Source of the DNA: CAWCQC01 sp963819905
GTDB lineage: Bacteria > Actinomycetota > Thermoleophilia > Gaiellales > Gaiellaceae
Reading direction: 5' to 3'
Assembly (NCBI GenBank): GCA_963819905.1
Contig: CAWFXP010000009.1
Span: 372,001 to 436,000 of the forward strand
DNA: 64,000 bases
In this document: one piece after another, positions 43,215 through 50,753 of the stretch
Layout: every line of letters begins with the position of its first letter
How positions within the stretch are numbered: the first letter of the stretch is position 1
Made by a program: the position numbers and the translations under genes
Notes under the pieces: generated by a model
Seen by the model: only the letters and a program-made list of their open reading frames with translations
The model's database searches: none
Told to the model about the DNA's origin: nothing

Positions 43215-43439
43215 GTGCGCCGCGCGCGCAACTTCCTGATTAGAACCATCCGCGCCGCCACCCTCGTGATCCGCGACGGCCGCATCCCACGGCCCATTCG
43301 GTGGGGAGCCGCTCTCGGCCTCCTGCCGATCCCAGGTCCGTTCGACGAAGTCGTGCTGCTCATCATCGGCGGAATCCTCTGGGTCTTCTACCGCGACCGA
43401 CTTACGGAAGCCTGGAACCATGCCGGTGAACGGCCCTAG
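43215..43439 (+). CDS. small membrane protein, YkvA/DUF1232-like
   Basis: A GTG-started protein of 74 residues: a basic amphipathic start (VRRARNFLIRTIRAATLVI), the turn RIPRPIRWGAALGLLPIPGPFDEV, and a hydrophobic helix (VVLLIIGGILWVFY). The PIPGPFDE loop resembles the P-x-D-x-I-P-x loop of DUF1232/YkvA proteins. The likely location is the cytoplasmic membrane. Function unknown. It lies in the island with no close neighbour on the same strand. Confidence 0.5.
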   Translation: MRRARNFLIRTIRAATLVIRDGRIPRPIRWGAALGLLPIPGPFDEVVLLIIGGILWVFYRDRLTEAWNHAGERP

Positions 43440-43603
43440 CCGAGCGGCCTGGCCGATCGCGACACGTCGCAGTCGTCGGACGGGGAGCGGGTGAAACCTC
43501 TGGCGCGATCGCCGAAAAAGCCGTTCCCGCTCCGCGCGTGGCGACGCAAAAATCGGCGTTGAGCCCAGTTTTACCGGCCGCCTCGACGTCTATAGTCGGC
43601 GAC

Positions 43604-43723
43604 ATGACGGATGACCTGGAACGGCGAGAGCGCGAGCTGGAGCTGCGCGAGTGGGAGGCGAGAGTCGTCGAGCTGGAGGGGAGGGGTCGGTCGGTTCCGG
43701 CCCCTCCCGGCGGCCTGCTCTAG
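43604..43723 (+). CDS. short coiled-coil ORF (39 aa)
   Basis: A 39-residue ORF with a dense charged heptad stretch (LERRERELELREWEARVVEL) and a Pro/Gly tail (VPAPPGGLL). A TATAGT hexamer at 43591-43596 puts transcription start at about the ATG, which suggests a leaderless mRNA. Short ORFs with the same LxxREREL pattern occur as N-terminal coiled coils of larger actinobacterial proteins, so this may be a free-standing small protein or a fragment. Confidence 0.4.
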   Translation: MTDDLERRERELELREWEARVVELEGRGRSVPAPPGGLL

Positions 43724-43885
43724 CCGTCCTCGACCGGAGCGCGGGTCGAACCACGCGAGGGAAGGTCGAAGCGCAGGCGAGGAGGTTCCCTGGGTGGAGT
43801 GCCACCGGCTGGTCCCGGCCGCACCAAACGTAGCGTTCAGCTCAAGTCGCAAGGGAAGTCGGCCCAATCGTCGAACCCCCGATCG

Positions 43886-44380
43886 ATGGGCGACAGTGAT
43901 CCCATGCCGAAGGCGATGGACCTCTCCTTTATGGGCCGTGCGATCCAACGGGTCACCAACGCGAAATACGTCACTATCGGCTTAGCCCTCACCTTCTTCG
44001 CGCTGGCGATCATTGGAGGGGCCGTCATCCTGATTGTTGACAAGGAGGACTTCCCGACCTTCGGTTCGGGCGCTTGGTGGGCGCTGCAAACAGTCACGAC
44101 GGTTGGCTACGGCGACAACGTACCCACGACCGGCGTCGGAAAAGTGGTCGGTGCCATCGTGATGGTGCTCGGCGTCTCGTTCATCGCGTTCCTCACCGCT
44201 GGCGTGACGAGCGTCGTGCTTGAGCGCGCTGCAGCACCGGCACAGAAGGCCGAGCGAGCGGAGCGAGAGCGAGAGCTCCAGACGATCGTCGGCGGACTAG
44301 CCCAGATCAGAGAGGCGATCGCCGGCCTGGAGAAGCGGCTCGACGACATCTCGGGCCAGCCAGGAGCCGAATCTCGCTAA
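43886..44380 (+). CDS. two-transmembrane potassium channel
   Basis: A 164-residue ion-channel protein. Helix 1 (YVTIGLALTFFALAIIGGAVILIV) is followed by the pore helix WWALQTVTTVGYGD, containing the exact K+ selectivity filter TVGYGD, and by helix 2 (GVGKVVGAIVMVLGVSFIAFLTAGV). The C-terminus is a charged coiled coil (ERELQTIVGGLAQIREAIAGLEKRLDDI) that can assemble a tetramer. It lacks a fused RCK or cyclic-nucleotide domain, although a separate cyclic-nucleotide-binding protein follows. The ATG at 43886 avoids a long basic extension that may not be translated. Confidence 0.85.
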   Translation: MGDSDPMPKAMDLSFMGRAIQRVTNAKYVTIGLALTFFALAIIGGAVILIVDKEDFPTFGSGAWWALQTVTTVGYGDNVPTTGVGKVVGAIVMVLGVSFIAFLTAGVTSVVLERAAAPAQKAERAERERELQTIVGGLAQIREAIAGLEKRLDDISGQPGAESR

Positions 44381-44595
44381 CGTGCGGGGCCGGCGAAACA
44401 CTCGGCAGGCGCCGCGCTGGCCGGGGGCGCATCCAGCACCGACTGACGTCACCACGGCCAGCAGTCGGCCCCTGGTGGGCTGGGTCTGGCAACGCGTCGA
44501 TCCGGTATCCGACGCGTAACGAGGTCGTGAAGTTCCGGTGCCAAGCGGGCTTACTCCACTAGGGTGCCGCACGTCGCCGAGCCCGAGGAGGAACA

Positions 44596-45006
44596 TTGGT
44601 CGAGGTCAATCGCATCAGGTCGATTCCACTTTTTGAGGGTCTGTCGGAAGAGGAGTTGACACGAGTCGCGACCTGGATCGAGCCCCGCAGCGTCGAGGCC
44701 GGCCGTGTCGTTGTCCCTGAAGGCGAATCGGGCTACACCTTCTTCGTCATCGAGCAGGGCACGGTTGTCGTCCACCAAGACGGCAGAGATCTGGCCCATC
44801 TCGGACCCGGCGCTTTCTTCGGCGAGATGGCCATCCTTGGCCAGGGCAAGCGGGTCGCGACGGTCACTGCGTCGACAGACGCCACGTTTCTCACACTGTT
44901 CGGGCTCGAGTTCCGGCAACTCGAGGCCGAGATGCCTGGCGTCGCTGAGCGAATCGCCGCCGCCGCCGACGCACGTGGGCAATGGGCGCAGAGCGCCGTA
45001 GCCTGA
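44596..45006 (+). CDS. cyclic nucleotide-binding domain protein
   Basis: A 136-residue single CNB domain with little else. The fold starts with IPLFEGLSEEELTRVATWIEPRSVEAGRVVVPEG, then FFVIEQGTVVVHQDGRD, and the phosphate-binding cassette FFGEMAILGQGKRVATVTA (Gly-Glu and the Arg that holds the cyclic phosphate). A GAGGAGGAA ribosome site precedes the TTG start. It is not fused to a helix-turn-helix, kinase or channel. It may gate the channel encoded 215 bases upstream, or act as a free cAMP receptor. Confidence 0.85.
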   Translation: MVEVNRIRSIPLFEGLSEEELTRVATWIEPRSVEAGRVVVPEGESGYTFFVIEQGTVVVHQDGRDLAHLGPGAFFGEMAILGQGKRVATVTASTDATFLTLFGLEFRQLEAEMPGVAERIAAAADARGQWAQSAVA

Positions 45007-45151
45007 GCCTCCTCGCCGTTCCGTTCAGGCGCCGATGTCTCGTATCGATCTCCTGTCCACTCTCACGTCGTCGACGCGTAACGGGAGAACCGTGAGAGAA
45101 CGGGATCGCATCCGCTTGCCTCGTGTAGCCTCACCCTGCACGATCAAGCAA

Positions 45152-45178
45152 GCCTGATATTGCAGGCCTTTTCTCTCT
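45152..45178 (+). terminator. candidate Rho-independent terminator at the island's right end
   Basis: GCCTG (45152-45156) pairs with CAGGC (45163-45167) around ATATTG, followed by CTTTTCTCTCT. It is one of few hairpin-plus-pyrimidine signals in the window, and lies downstream of the cyclic-nucleotide-binding gene and before attR. The stem is short. Confidence 0.4.
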
Positions 45179-45211
45179 CGGACATGTTGTTTCCGCCAGG
45201 TGCGTCGGACG

Positions 45212-45250
45212 CTTGATCCCAAGGTCGAAAGTTCGATCCTTCACGGCCCA
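45212..45250 (+). repeat. attR: degenerate copy of the tRNA-Lys 3' half
   Basis: Matches 40391-40430 except for two substitutions (A to G in the anticodon loop, G to A in the T stem) and one missing A in the T loop. The shared run TCACGGCCCA at the 3' end is perfect. No 5' half of a tRNA precedes it, so it is not a second tRNA gene but a footprint of integration. Confidence 0.7.
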
Positions 45251-45292
45251 TCGCGGACGGCCCGGCCAGGCCGCACTGCTAGCGTCGATCCC

Positions 45293-45691
45293 ATGACCCA
45301 GGGGCTCCGAACCTTCTTGACCTTTCAAGACGGTGCCGCCACCGCGGCACTCGATCTGTACCGGGACGTCTTCGACGACTTCGAGCTCATCGAGATCAAG
45401 CACTACGACCCAGGCGACAGCGGACCCGAAGGCACGGTCAAGTTCGCGAAGTTCCGTCTCGCTGGCAGCGAGTTCAGCTGTGCCGACAGCCCCGTCGGTC
45501 ATGAATGGGGGTTTACTCCAGCGGTGTCACTCTGGATCGACTGCAACGACGACAACGAACTCGAGCGACTCTTCGATCGGCTTTCCGACGGCGGCGAGGT
45601 GTACATGCCCCTCGACGACTACGGGTTCAGTACCCGCTTCGGCTGGGTTGGTGATCGCCACGGGGTGACCTGGCAGCTCAACCTGCCGTGA
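45293..45691 (+). CDS. VOC/PhnB-like protein
   Basis: A 132-residue vicinal-oxygen-chelate protein of the PhnB/3-demethylubiquinone-methyltransferase-like type. It has the opening LRTFLTFQDGAATAALDLYRDVF, FAKFRLAGSEFSCADSP, the Trp-rich middle (HEWGFTPAVSLWI) and the end FGWVGDRHGVTWQLNL. These proteins are single-domain dimers, sometimes metal-dependent, with mostly unknown substrates. The gene begins 43 bases after attR, so it is probably the first gene of the old chromosomal flank. Confidence 0.82.
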   Translation: MTQGLRTFLTFQDGAATAALDLYRDVFDDFELIEIKHYDPGDSGPEGTVKFAKFRLAGSEFSCADSPVGHEWGFTPAVSLWIDCNDDNELERLFDRLSDGGEVYMPLDDYGFSTRFGWVGDRHGVTWQLNLP

Positions 45692-45713
45692 CGCCCTCCT
45701 GAGCCGGTCGGTC

Positions 45714-46085
45714 CTACAGGCGACGCGGGTCGCTTCGGCGGGCCGCCATGATCGGCTCGCGGCCGACCAGCTCGACGATCGCCCAGCACGGACTCTCCCA
45801 GATCACGACCTCTGTTTCGGGGTTCTCGTGGTCGCGGGCGAGGAGAAAGTGGCTCGCGTGAGCGCGCACCCTCTCGTACTCGAGATGTGTCAGGTAGACG
45901 CCGTACCAGCAGGTGCTGTCGCCGCACTCGCACGCGTAGAGCTCGGTCTCGTCGCGTCGGTCGAGGCGTGTGTGCGCTACTGCGATCGATTCGTTGAATG
46001 CCCGCGCAGACTCGCGCCTGCGGCTCTCCGCGTGGCTCGAGCTGACGAGCGGCTTGCTGAGGCGTACTTGCGCCAGTACTCCCAT
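45714..46085 (-). CDS. conserved hypothetical protein with CECGD motif
   Basis: A 123-residue protein. The conserved core is LYACECGDSTCWYGVYLTHLEYERVRAH, a Cys pair and a third Cys that could bind zinc. A second block, FLLARDHENPETEVVIWE, follows. The same arrangement (acidic helix, CECGD, E-Y-E-x-V-R, then P-G-H-E-x-P) is familiar from small actinobacterial proteins without assigned function. The ATG at 46085 is chosen because the frame upstream of it reads as non-conserved basic sequence. Convergent with the VOC gene. Confidence 0.55.
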   Translation of the reverse strand: MGVLAQVRLSKPLVSSSHAESRRRESARAFNESIAVAHTRLDRRDETELYACECGDSTCWYGVYLTHLEYERVRAHASHFLLARDHENPETEVVIWESPCWAIVELVGREPIMAARRSDPRRL

Positions 46086-46327
46086 GCGCGGGGGCGCCGT
46101 CAGAGTTCTCCGACTTCTAGAGTCCATAGATACCGCGTCGAGACCCTCCGGCGCTGAGACGTGGAGTCCGATCGGGCGGGCAAGGATCGGAGTGAAAGCG
46201 CCGGTCAAGGTTCAGGACCGACCGTGCCTGTCAGCCGCTCACTGGGGCTGGCCCGGGGACTCTATCACTCGTAACATGTCCTGAACGCAGTTCTCGACGA
46301 GCGTCGATTTCTCAGGCGGAGGAGGAG

Positions 46328-46930
46328 TTGGGGTACCAAGAGACGCACAACCTTCGCGTATTGATCGCGAACCAACGGAAGGATCGACTCGAGGTCGTTG
46401 CAGCAACGGTCGCATCGCTCGGGCATGAGGTGATCGCGCGGGAGATCGATGTCGCCGACGTCGGGAAAGTCACGGCTCGGGAACACCCCGATGTCGCCCT
46501 CGTGGGCCTGGGAGAAAGCTCCGAGCACGCCCTGCAGTTGATCGAGCGGATCGTCAAGGAGGCGGCCTGCCCCGTCATCGTCATCATTCACGAGCCCGCC
46601 CCGTGGTTCATCAACGAAGCCGCGAAGCGCGGCGTATTTGCGTACATCACGGACGGAGAGGCGAGCGAGTGGCAGAGCTCGATCGACATCGTCCTCAGAC
46701 GGTTCAGCGAGTATCAGAATCTGGAAGGCGCGTTCGGGCGCCGGGCCCTCATCGAACGGGCGAAGGGCATACTGATGGAGCGCCACACGGTAGGTGAGCG
46801 AGACGCCTTCGAGCTCCTCCGACATCACGCGCGTAACAACCAGATGAAGGTCGTCGACGTGGCAATCGCGGTCGTAGAAAGCCACGCGTTACTTCCCGGC
46901 GATCCATCGCCGTCTATCCGCGAGGCTTAG
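46328..46930 (+). CDS. ANTAR domain regulator with a degenerate receiver domain
   Basis: A 200-residue RNA-binding antiterminator-type regulator. The C-terminal ANTAR helices (about 130-190) are clear: FGRRALIERAKGILMERH, then ERDAFELLRHHARNNQMKVVDVA. The N-terminal half has the CheY-like fold (LRVLIANQRKDRLEVV and so on), but the acidic pocket and the phosphoacceptor Asp are replaced (HPDVALVGLGE has Gly where Asp is expected). It therefore cannot be phosphorylated in the standard way. A GGAGGAGGA ribosome site precedes the TTG start. No hisidine kinase or target hairpin pair was found nearby. Confidence 0.85.
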   Translation: MGYQETHNLRVLIANQRKDRLEVVAATVASLGHEVIAREIDVADVGKVTAREHPDVALVGLGESSEHALQLIERIVKEAACPVIVIIHEPAPWFINEAAKRGVFAYITDGEASEWQSSIDIVLRRFSEYQNLEGAFGRRALIERAKGILMERHTVGERDAFELLRHHARNNQMKVVDVAIAVVESHALLPGDPSPSIREA

Positions 46931-46953
46931 GGCACGGCCCACCGAATCACTGA

Positions 46954-47709
46954 TCAGCAAGCGCCTCGAACCCGCCGGGGGGTTCTCTGGCGGTGAAAGT
47001 GGCGGGCGCGCGGCCAGCTGTAGCGCCGTGTGCCGTCTCGTAACGTAGCCGGGAACCCGTCGGTGACGGCATCAGCGGCTTGGCGCCAGAGCCGCAGGAT
47101 ATCGAGGCGGAGGATCTCGGTGGCCTCCTTGTACCCGCGCCCGTTCCACGCCAGCCCGGAGAAGTCCATCGGCTCGCCGTACACGACGCAGCACGCGCGG
47201 CGGTTCCTGCGCGACCACCCGAAGGTCTCGATGCCCACCGGTATGACGGGCACGTTCTCCTTCATGCCGATCATGGCAGCTCCCGAGTGCACGGCACCCG
47301 GGTAGCCGAACCGCTGACGAGTTCCCTCGACGAACAGGCCGACCACGTGGCCCTCGCGCACGAGATCACGCGCTGTGCGCAGCCCTTCTCGGTCGCTCTC
47401 GCCCCGGCGAACCGGGAAGCCACCCGTCCAAGCGAGAGCCTCGCCGACCACGGGGATCTCGAGGATCTCCGCCTTGGCCATGTAGAAGATCGTCCGGGTG
47501 GAGAACGAGCCGACCAGCGGCGGATCGATCGCCGCGAGGTGATTTACGGCGAGAACGGCGCCGCCCGCAGACGGGATTCGGTTCGTGCCATAGGCCCACG
47601 ATCCCGGAGCCATGATCATCGTCGTGATCGGGACGACGTTGAAGCGCATGAAGATCCATCCCTTCTCGACGTCTGCTCCCCATAGCCAGGGAATGCCGAG
47701 CCGGGTCAT
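46954..47709 (-). CDS. plsC: 1-acyl-sn-glycerol-3-phosphate acyltransferase (PlsC-like)
   Basis: A 251-residue acyltransferase. Motif I is VNHLAAIDPP (NHx4D), the second block is GFPVRRGESDREG and motif III is VEGTRQR. A weak hydrophobic stretch precedes motif I. The C-terminus is basic and extended (SWPRARHFHRQRT) compared with other PlsC proteins. It would add the second acyl chain of phosphatidic acid at the membrane. It lies 36 bases downstream of fabF on the same strand, so fatty-acid elongation and phospholipid acylation genes are paired. A second plsC-like gene is at 54475-55110. Confidence 0.85.
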   Translation of the reverse strand: MTRLGIPWLWGADVEKGWIFMRFNVVPITTMIMAPGSWAYGTNRIPSAGGAVLAVNHLAAIDPPLVGSFSTRTIFYMAKAEILEIPVVGEALAWTGGFPVRRGESDREGLRTARDLVREGHVVGLFVEGTRQRFGYPGAVHSGAAMIGMKENVPVIPVGIETFGWSRRNRRACCVVYGEPMDFSGLAWNGRGYKEATEILRLDILRLWRQAADAVTDGFPATLRDGTRRYSWPRARHFHRQRTPRRVRGAC

Positions 47710-47745
47710 GAAGCTCGTCGACAGCTTCTCAGTCGTACTGCTCCG

Positions 47746-48975
47746 TCAGTCGACGCGGCCGAAGAGCACGCAGCCGTTGTGACCGCCCAGGCCCATCGCA
47801 TTCGATAGAGCGACGTCGATGTCAGCCGCCCTCGCGACATTCGGAACGTAGTCGAGATCGCAGGCCGGGTCAGGGTGACGATAGTTGATCGTCGGCGGTA
47901 TCACGCCATGATGGATCGCGAGTACGGTCATGATCCCCTCCACCGCCCCCGCCGCGCCCAGCAGATGGCCCATGGTCGATTTCGTCGAGGAGACTGCGAG
48001 CTCATCGGCGTGCTTGCCGAAGACATCTCGGATCGCCCGCGTTTCAGCCTCGTCGTTGAGCGGCGTCGACGTGCCGTGCGCGTTGACGTAGTCCACGCGC
48101 GTGGCCTCCACGCCGCTCTTCTCGAGCGCAGCGCGCATCATCTCGGTCACGCCCAGCGCTTCGGGATCGGGAGCCGCCATGTGGTAGGCATCGTTCGAGG
48201 CGCCGTAGCCGAGGACCTCCGCGTAGATCGTCGCTCCGCGCGATTGCGCGCGCCCGAGCTCCTCGAGCATCAGTACGCCGGCCCCCTCTCCCATGACGAA
48301 TCCGGCACGAGTCGCGTCGAATGGCCTCGACGCCTCTGACGGGTTTTCGTTCTCGGCGACGAGACCGCGCATCGCACAGAAGCCCGCGAACAGAAGCGGA
48401 TGGATGCATGCCTCGGTACCACCGGCGAGCACGGCGTCGGCATCGCCGCGACGGATGAGCTCGGCCCCCTCGCCGATGGCATGCGAGCCGGTCGCGCATG
48501 CCGACACGACCGCGTAGTTCGGCCCGCGGATCCCAAGCGCGATGGCGATCTGCCCGCACGCCGAATCAACGAGGATGTTGGGCAGGAAGGTCGGAGAGAC
48601 TCGACTCGGCCCGCGCTCCAAGAGCACTTCGTTCTGACGCATCAGCTCGTGAAACCCGCCGATCCCCGAGCCCAGGACAACGCCGACACGATCGGGCCGA
48701 TATCCGTTGATGCCCGCATCGCCCAGTGCCTCCTTGGCGGCCGACAACGCAAAGAGGATGCAGCGGTCGAGGCGCTTCATCTCCTTCGTCGAGGCGAGCC
48801 CGTTCGCATCGAAATCCTTTACCTCGGCAGCGATATGAACCGGGTAATCGCTGGTGTCGAAGGTCGTGATGAAATCGACGCCGCTGCGTCCCTCGATCGC
48901 TCCCTCCCAGGTCGATTGCACATCGTTGCCGAGCGGGGTGACCGCCCCCATCCCGGTGACCACTACCCGTTCCAT
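47746..48975 (-). CDS. fabF: 3-oxoacyl-ACP synthase II (KAS II)
   Basis: A 409-residue, full-length FabF. The catalytic Cys160 is in VSACATG, His300 in NAHGTSTP, Lys332 and His337 in STKSTMGHLLGAAG. The GMGAVTPLG start and the C-terminal GLGGHNG are typical. It condenses malonyl-ACP with medium and long acyl-ACP. No acyl carrier protein or other fab gene is present, so this copy may be dedicated rather than the housekeeping one. It shares a strand with plsC downstream. Confidence 0.92.
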   Translation of the reverse strand: MERVVVTGMGAVTPLGNDVQSTWEGAIEGRSGVDFITTFDTSDYPVHIAAEVKDFDANGLASTKEMKRLDRCILFALSAAKEALGDAGINGYRPDRVGVVLGSGIGGFHELMRQNEVLLERGPSRVSPTFLPNILVDSACGQIAIALGIRGPNYAVVSACATGSHAIGEGAELIRRGDADAVLAGGTEACIHPLLFAGFCAMRGLVAENENPSEASRPFDATRAGFVMGEGAGVLMLEELGRAQSRGATIYAEVLGYGASNDAYHMAAPDPEALGVTEMMRAALEKSGVEATRVDYVNAHGTSTPLNDEAETRAIRDVFGKHADELAVSSTKSTMGHLLGAAGAVEGIMTVLAIHHGVIPPTINYRHPDPACDLDYVPNVARAADIDVALSNAMGLGGHNGCVLFGRVD

Positions 48976-49350
48976 CGCCTCACTCGCTCTCTGCGTGGGT
49001 TCACGCCGTCGGGCTCGCCCCGGCGACGCCGCGGTGCGCCAAGCGCTTTGCGCGCTGGACGCGTCCTACATTCCTTCGATTCATCAGACTCCCAGCGCTC
49101 GTAGCCTGCCCTGACCGTGAGTTCGGTCTGGGATCGCCGGCTAAGGTCTGGGCCGGTGGATGCTGGTCGCACGGGCATGGGACCAGCTGGCTGAGGGTAG
49201 CACCGGGCGCGGGAAGCTGCCCACCGCGCCCGGGGCGTCGATGCTCGTCGAGCCCGCGGCGGAGGTACACTTCCGCTTCAGCTCACATCTCCGCCATCCG
49301 ATTGACCCTGCCCATAGGCCTGTCGCCTGGGGAGGGAAGGAGTGGCCGGG
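48976..49350. other. 375-base divergent spacer with a strong hairpin
   Basis: No convincing gene lies between fabF and the 69-residue ORF; frames here are shadows. At 49203-49233 the arms CCGGGCGCGG and CCGCGCCCGG pair perfectly around an 11-base loop. Since both flanking genes start away from this region, the hairpin is not a 3' terminator for either, and it may be a leader structure or small RNA. No other clear signal is seen. Confidence 0.4.
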
Positions 49351-49560
49351 ATGGCCCGTTACCTCGTCATTTTCGAAGGCTCGGACAACAGGCGTCACTC
49401 GATGCTCGCAGACCACGTTTCCGGCCTGATCTACAAGGGCCAACCCCTCGAACCGGGCGCGATCATCACTGCGTTCGGACAGGACTGGTTGATCACAGAC
49501 CTGGCGGACGCCGACGGCGAGCTGCCCCAGGTCACATGCACGCTCCACCCCGCAGGCTAG
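49351..49560 (+). CDS. hypothetical protein (69 aa)
   Basis: A small beta-rich ORF: ARYLVIFEGSDNRRHSMLADH, GLIYKGQPLEPGAIITAFGQDWLITD, ending in TLHPAG. The AAGGAG ribosome site at 49337-49342 is 8 bases before ATG 49351, the ideal distance, so this ATG is preferred to the overlapping GTG at 49342. No known family; the fold could be a small barrel. Confidence 0.6.
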   Translation: MARYLVIFEGSDNRRHSMLADHVSGLIYKGQPLEPGAIITAFGQDWLITDLADADGELPQVTCTLHPAG

Positions 49561-49649
49561 GCGCGCGGAGGACGCTGGCGGACCGGCTGGCTGCCGGCCG
49601 TTAGGCTGTCCCCACAGCGCGAGCGACGACGGCCCTCAGGAGGTCGAAG

Positions 49650-50753
49650 ATGACCCTTCCGTTTCCGGTCTACGAGGTCGGCGCGGACTCCGCGTTCGAG
49701 CGCGGCGTCCAGCACGGACAGCAGGCGCGCGAGCGCATCGGCGCGACGATCGACACGTACCGCCAGATCTTTCGCGACTTCGTGCGCATCGACTGGGAGG
49801 AGGCCAAGCGCGTCGGCCGGTCCTACGCCGAGCCGATCGCGCGTTACGAGCCGGACATCGCCGAGGAGATCCGCGGCGTTGCGGAGGGAAGCGGCTTCGA
49901 GCATGCAGAGATCCTCGCCCTCAACTCCCGCTCGGAGATCGCGCTCAGCGCGCGGGTGGTCGACGGCTGCACGGCGTTTGCCGCCTTCGGGCGCTCGACC
50001 CCGGGCGAGACGACGGTGCTCGCGCAGAACTGGGACTGGCGCCCGTCGCTGTCGGAGTCCATGGTCCTGCTCCTCATCGAGCAGCCCGGCAAGCCGTCTC
50101 TGACGATGCTCACCGAGGCCGGCATCGTCGGCAAGCTCGGCTTCAACTCGGCCGGTCTCGGGGTCTGCCTGAACGCGATCGTCACCGACCGGCTCGAGGC
50201 GGGAGGAACACCGCTCCACGTGGTGCTCCGGGCCATCATCGACTCCCGAACGCTCGGCGACGCGATCGGCTCGGTGGCCCGCGCCGGAATCGCCTGCTCG
50301 GCGAACTTCCTGGTCGCACAGCACGGAAACGGGGCGGTCGACATCGAGGCCGTGCCCGGCGAGCTCGACGTCCTTCTGCCCGAGCGCGACGTCGTCGCGC
50401 ACACGAATCACCTGCTGAGCCCGCGGCTGGTCGGCGTCCGAGACCTCGGCGCTTCGGTCTTCCCGGACACCTATGTCCGCCTGGCTCGCGTACGCCGCCT
50501 GCTGGAGGAGCGCCACGAGCAGCTCGACTGCGAGGCGGCCCGTTCGATCCTGCGCGACCACGCGAACGCGCCCGACTCGATCTGCCGCCACGTCGACGAG
50601 ATCGTCGACCCGGAAGGCAGGCGCCTCCACTCGGTGTTCTCGCTCGTGATGGATCTCGACCAGCGACGGCTCGAGGTCACGGGTGGGCCGCCCTGCTCGA
50701 CCGAGTACGTCGATCTCGTCGAGGCGGCCGCGCTCGCGGCGGCGCCGGCATGA
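49650..50753 (+). CDS. C45 peptidase/isopenicillin-N acyltransferase-like Ntn-hydrolase
   Basis: A 367-residue protein of the acyl-CoA:6-aminopenicillanate acyltransferase family. Cys107 in VDGCTAFAAF corresponds to the residue that becomes the N-terminal nucleophile after autocleavage. Downstream blocks are AQNWDWRPS, GKLGFNSAGLGVCLNAI, VAHTNHLLSP and SVFSLVMDLDQRRLEVT. Bacterial members hydrolyse amide bonds of various N-acylated compounds. It overlaps the cyclase gene by ATGA. Substrate unknown; antibiotic biosynthesis is unlikely given the neighbours. Confidence 0.85.
   Translation: MTLPFPVYEVGADSAFERGVQHGQQARERIGATIDTYRQIFRDFVRIDWEEAKRVGRSYAEPIARYEPDIAEEIRGVAEGSGFEHAEILALNSRSEIALSARVVDGCTAFAAFGRSTPGETTVLAQNWDWRPSLSESMVLLLIEQPGKPSLTMLTEAGIVGKLGFNSAGLGVCLNAIVTDRLEAGGTPLHVVLRAIIDSRTLGDAIGSVARAGIACSANFLVAQHGNGAVDIEAVPGELDVLLPERDVVAHTNHLLSPRLVGVRDLGASVFPDTYVRLARVRRLLEERHEQLDCEAARSILRDHANAPDSICRHVDEIVDPEGRRLHSVFSLVMDLDQRRLEVTGGPPCSTEYVDLVEAAALAAAPA

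Larger units (their letters stand above)
40391..45250. mobile_element. decayed integrative island in tRNA-Lys
   Basis: The segment is bounded by the tRNA 3' half (40391-40430) and a degenerate copy of it (45212-45250). Inside, gene density is low, several ORFs are remnants, codon use is visibly less GC-rich than in the flanks (for example the potassium-channel gene) and an excisionase-like HTH remnant is present. No integrase is recognisable. Cargo: periplasmic binding protein, zinc-ribbon ORF, tiny membrane proteins, coiled-coil ORF, potassium channel and cyclic-nucleotide-binding protein. The likely history is integration at the tRNA, loss of the integrase and drift of the distal attachment site. 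The extent beyond 45250 is not defined. Confidence 0.62.

Noticed and set aside
45200..45250. Second tRNA gene
   Set aside because: Only the 3' half matches and there is no D arm or 5' acceptor strand upstream, so it is an attachment-site copy.
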